Source: JBLHGN01 sp047616325 (GTDB lineage Bacteria; Pseudomonadota; Gammaproteobacteria; Pseudomonadales; Cellvibrionaceae). Taken from it: a stretch of 7,048 nt of DNA. The notes beneath the pieces were generated by a model that was given only the letters and a program-made list of their open reading frames with translations, searched no databases and was not told the DNA's origin. The position numbers and the translations under genes are program-made. Positions 6,446-7,048 of this stretch are shown here, piece after piece (positions within the stretch are counted from its first letter, which is position 1; every line of letters starts with the position of its first letter). The DNA is taken from contig JBLHGN010000195.1 of assembly GCA_047616325.1 (NCBI GenBank), forward strand, positions 1 through 7,048, in the 5' to 3' direction.

Positions 6446-6660
6446 TTATCGCAAAGTTTCTTTGCGTTCGGTTAATACGCGGCGGGCCACAATCAGGCGC
6501 ATTATTTCGTTAGTACCCTCAAGTATTTGGTGTACCCGCACATCGCGAAATAATTGCCCTACCCGACATACCTTTAAATAGCCGTAACCGCCATGAAGTT
6601 GCACGGCCTCATTGCAAATAGTAAAACCGGTATCTGTGGAAAAGCGTTTTGCCATGGCGC
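6446..6660 (-). pseudogene. Acyl-CoA dehydrogenase, 3' remnant cut by IS30-family element
   Basis: About 70 C-terminal residues remain of a protein that is normally about 380-390 long. The segments AMAKRFSTDTGF, QLHGGYGYLK and FRDVRVHQILEGTNEIMR are diagnostic of the C-terminal domain of flavin acyl-CoA dehydrogenases; the Glu in LEGTNE is the catalytic base position in this family. The similarity is to isobutyryl-CoA and related short/branched-chain dehydrogenases, and the hydrolase downstream supports a valine role. The reading frame upstream of the Ala-Met-Ala-Lys block is IS30 sequence in another frame, so nothing before about 6660 is native. After GYGYLK the usual DYPVEQ-like block reads VCRVGQ, suggesting decay. 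The N-terminal part should lie beyond the IS, outside the window. Inactive as it stands. Confidence 0.82.
6450..6466 (-). other. Perfect hairpin over the dehydrogenase stop codon
   Basis: CGCAAAG and CTTTGCG form a 7-bp perfect stem with a 3-base loop spanning the last codons of the dehydrogenase remnant, ending just before its TAA. No U-run follows on the minus strand. It could protect the upstream mRNA end or be chance in a short coding tail. Confidence 0.35.
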
Positions 6661-7048
6661 CTGGATTCAACTCGCTAGCGCAATCGGTGGATTGATCCCA
6701 AGCCATGCCTGATTTGGGGCGCAAGAGCCTAAAAATTTTCTTGGGCGGTTATTTAATTTGGTCATAGTTTTTTCAACGTTTTCGCGCGTCATGTTGTCGA
6801 AGCTTGAGCCTTTGGGTGCGTACTGGCGAATCAAGCCATTGGTATTCTCATTGAGACCACGCTCCCATGAGTGGTAGGGATGAGCAAAATATCCCGGTGC
6901 ATTGAGCGCTTGTGAAATCGTTTCATGTAGCGCGAACTCCTTACCATTATCATAGGTTAGCGTTTTAACATCAGCAGCTAAGGGAGAAAGGGTTTCCAGT
7001 ATTGCGTTCTTAACGGCCTCCGCTGTTTTGTTGGGAGCTAAGGCTATT
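6660..7048 (-). mobile_element. IS30-family insertion sequence, one end
   Basis: The right side of the window is the transposase-3' end of an IS30-type element. Just outside the transposase stop, and overlapping it, the plus strand reads CCTGGATTCAACTCGC, which resembles the ATTCAA-containing tips of IS30-family inverted repeats (from memory). The boundary is placed between 6658 and 6662, where acyl-CoA dehydrogenase coding similarity ends. The other end lies outside the window; elements of this family are usually about 1.0-1.2 kb, so most of it is missing here. Confidence 0.75.
6667..7048 (-). CDS. IS30-family transposase, C-terminal part
   Basis: About 126 residues from the window edge to a TGA at 6667-6669 encode the second half of an IS30 DDE transposase. 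TYDNGKEFALH carries the second catalytic Asp. YFAHPYHSWERGLNENTNG, followed by LIRQYAPKGS, carries the catalytic Glu in the NENTNG block. LNNRPRKFLG is the usual motif near the C-terminus, and the ending GINPPIALAS resembles native ends in the family. No frameshift or stop is visible, so this part appears intact and the insertion may be recent. It lies on the same strand as the dehydrogenase it interrupts. The N-terminal helix-turn-helix and first catalytic Asp are outside the window. Confidence 0.9.
   Translation of the reverse strand, partial: IALAPNKTAEAVKNAILETLSPLAADVKTLTYDNGKEFALHETISQALNAPGYFAHPYHSWERGLNENTNGLIRQYAPKGSSFDNMTRENVEKTMTKLNNRPRKFLGSCAPNQAWLGINPPIALAS

Noticed and set aside
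1..7048. CRISPR array, tRNA, rRNA, phage or defence island
   Set aside because: No regularly spaced repeats, no cloverleaf or rRNA-like sequence, and every long gene has an ordinary housekeeping, metabolic or transposon assignment.

Overview
This window looks like a chromosomal segment of a Gram-negative gammaproteobacterium. The evidence is a class A penicillin-binding protein of the PBP1b type with a UB2H region, followed directly by an outer-membrane TPR lipoprotein, an arrangement known for PBP1b and its activator LpoP in pseudomonads and relatives. An SDR very close to E. coli YdfG and a valine-catabolism hydrolase agree with this. Base composition is moderate and gene style suggests a marine or Cellvibrio-like lineage, but that finer placement is a guess.

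Layout. Positions 1-127 are the right end of an IS66-family element: the last residues of its transposase plus the terminal inverted repeat. It has inserted into a CBS-domain gene on the minus strand (124-471), cutting off the end of the second CBS domain and supplying the stop codon. A 157-bp divergent intergenic region follows, then a TauE/SafE-type membrane permease (629-1366, +). A 141-bp leader rich in inverted repeats precedes mrcB (1508-3880, +) and a small lipoprotein that is probably lpoP (3932-4303, +). These two form a cell-wall synthesis unit.

The right half is on the minus strand and is read right to left. It holds the 3' remnant of an acyl-CoA dehydrogenase (6446 to about 6660), a 3-hydroxyisobutyryl-CoA hydrolase (5187-6329) and a YdfG-like SDR (4340-5107). 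Together these resemble the distal part of a valine (isobutyryl-CoA) degradation operon. The dehydrogenase is broken by an IS30-family element whose transposase C-terminus fills about 6660-7048 and runs out of the window.

Both edges of the window are therefore insertion sequences of different families, each interrupting a host gene. Between them lie ordinary housekeeping and metabolic genes. I found no CRISPR array, tRNA, rRNA, phage or defence system, and no convincing new system. The points of most interest are the mrcB-lpoP pair, the two IS-gene junctions, the decayed dehydrogenase remnant, and several inverted repeats in intergenic leaders.
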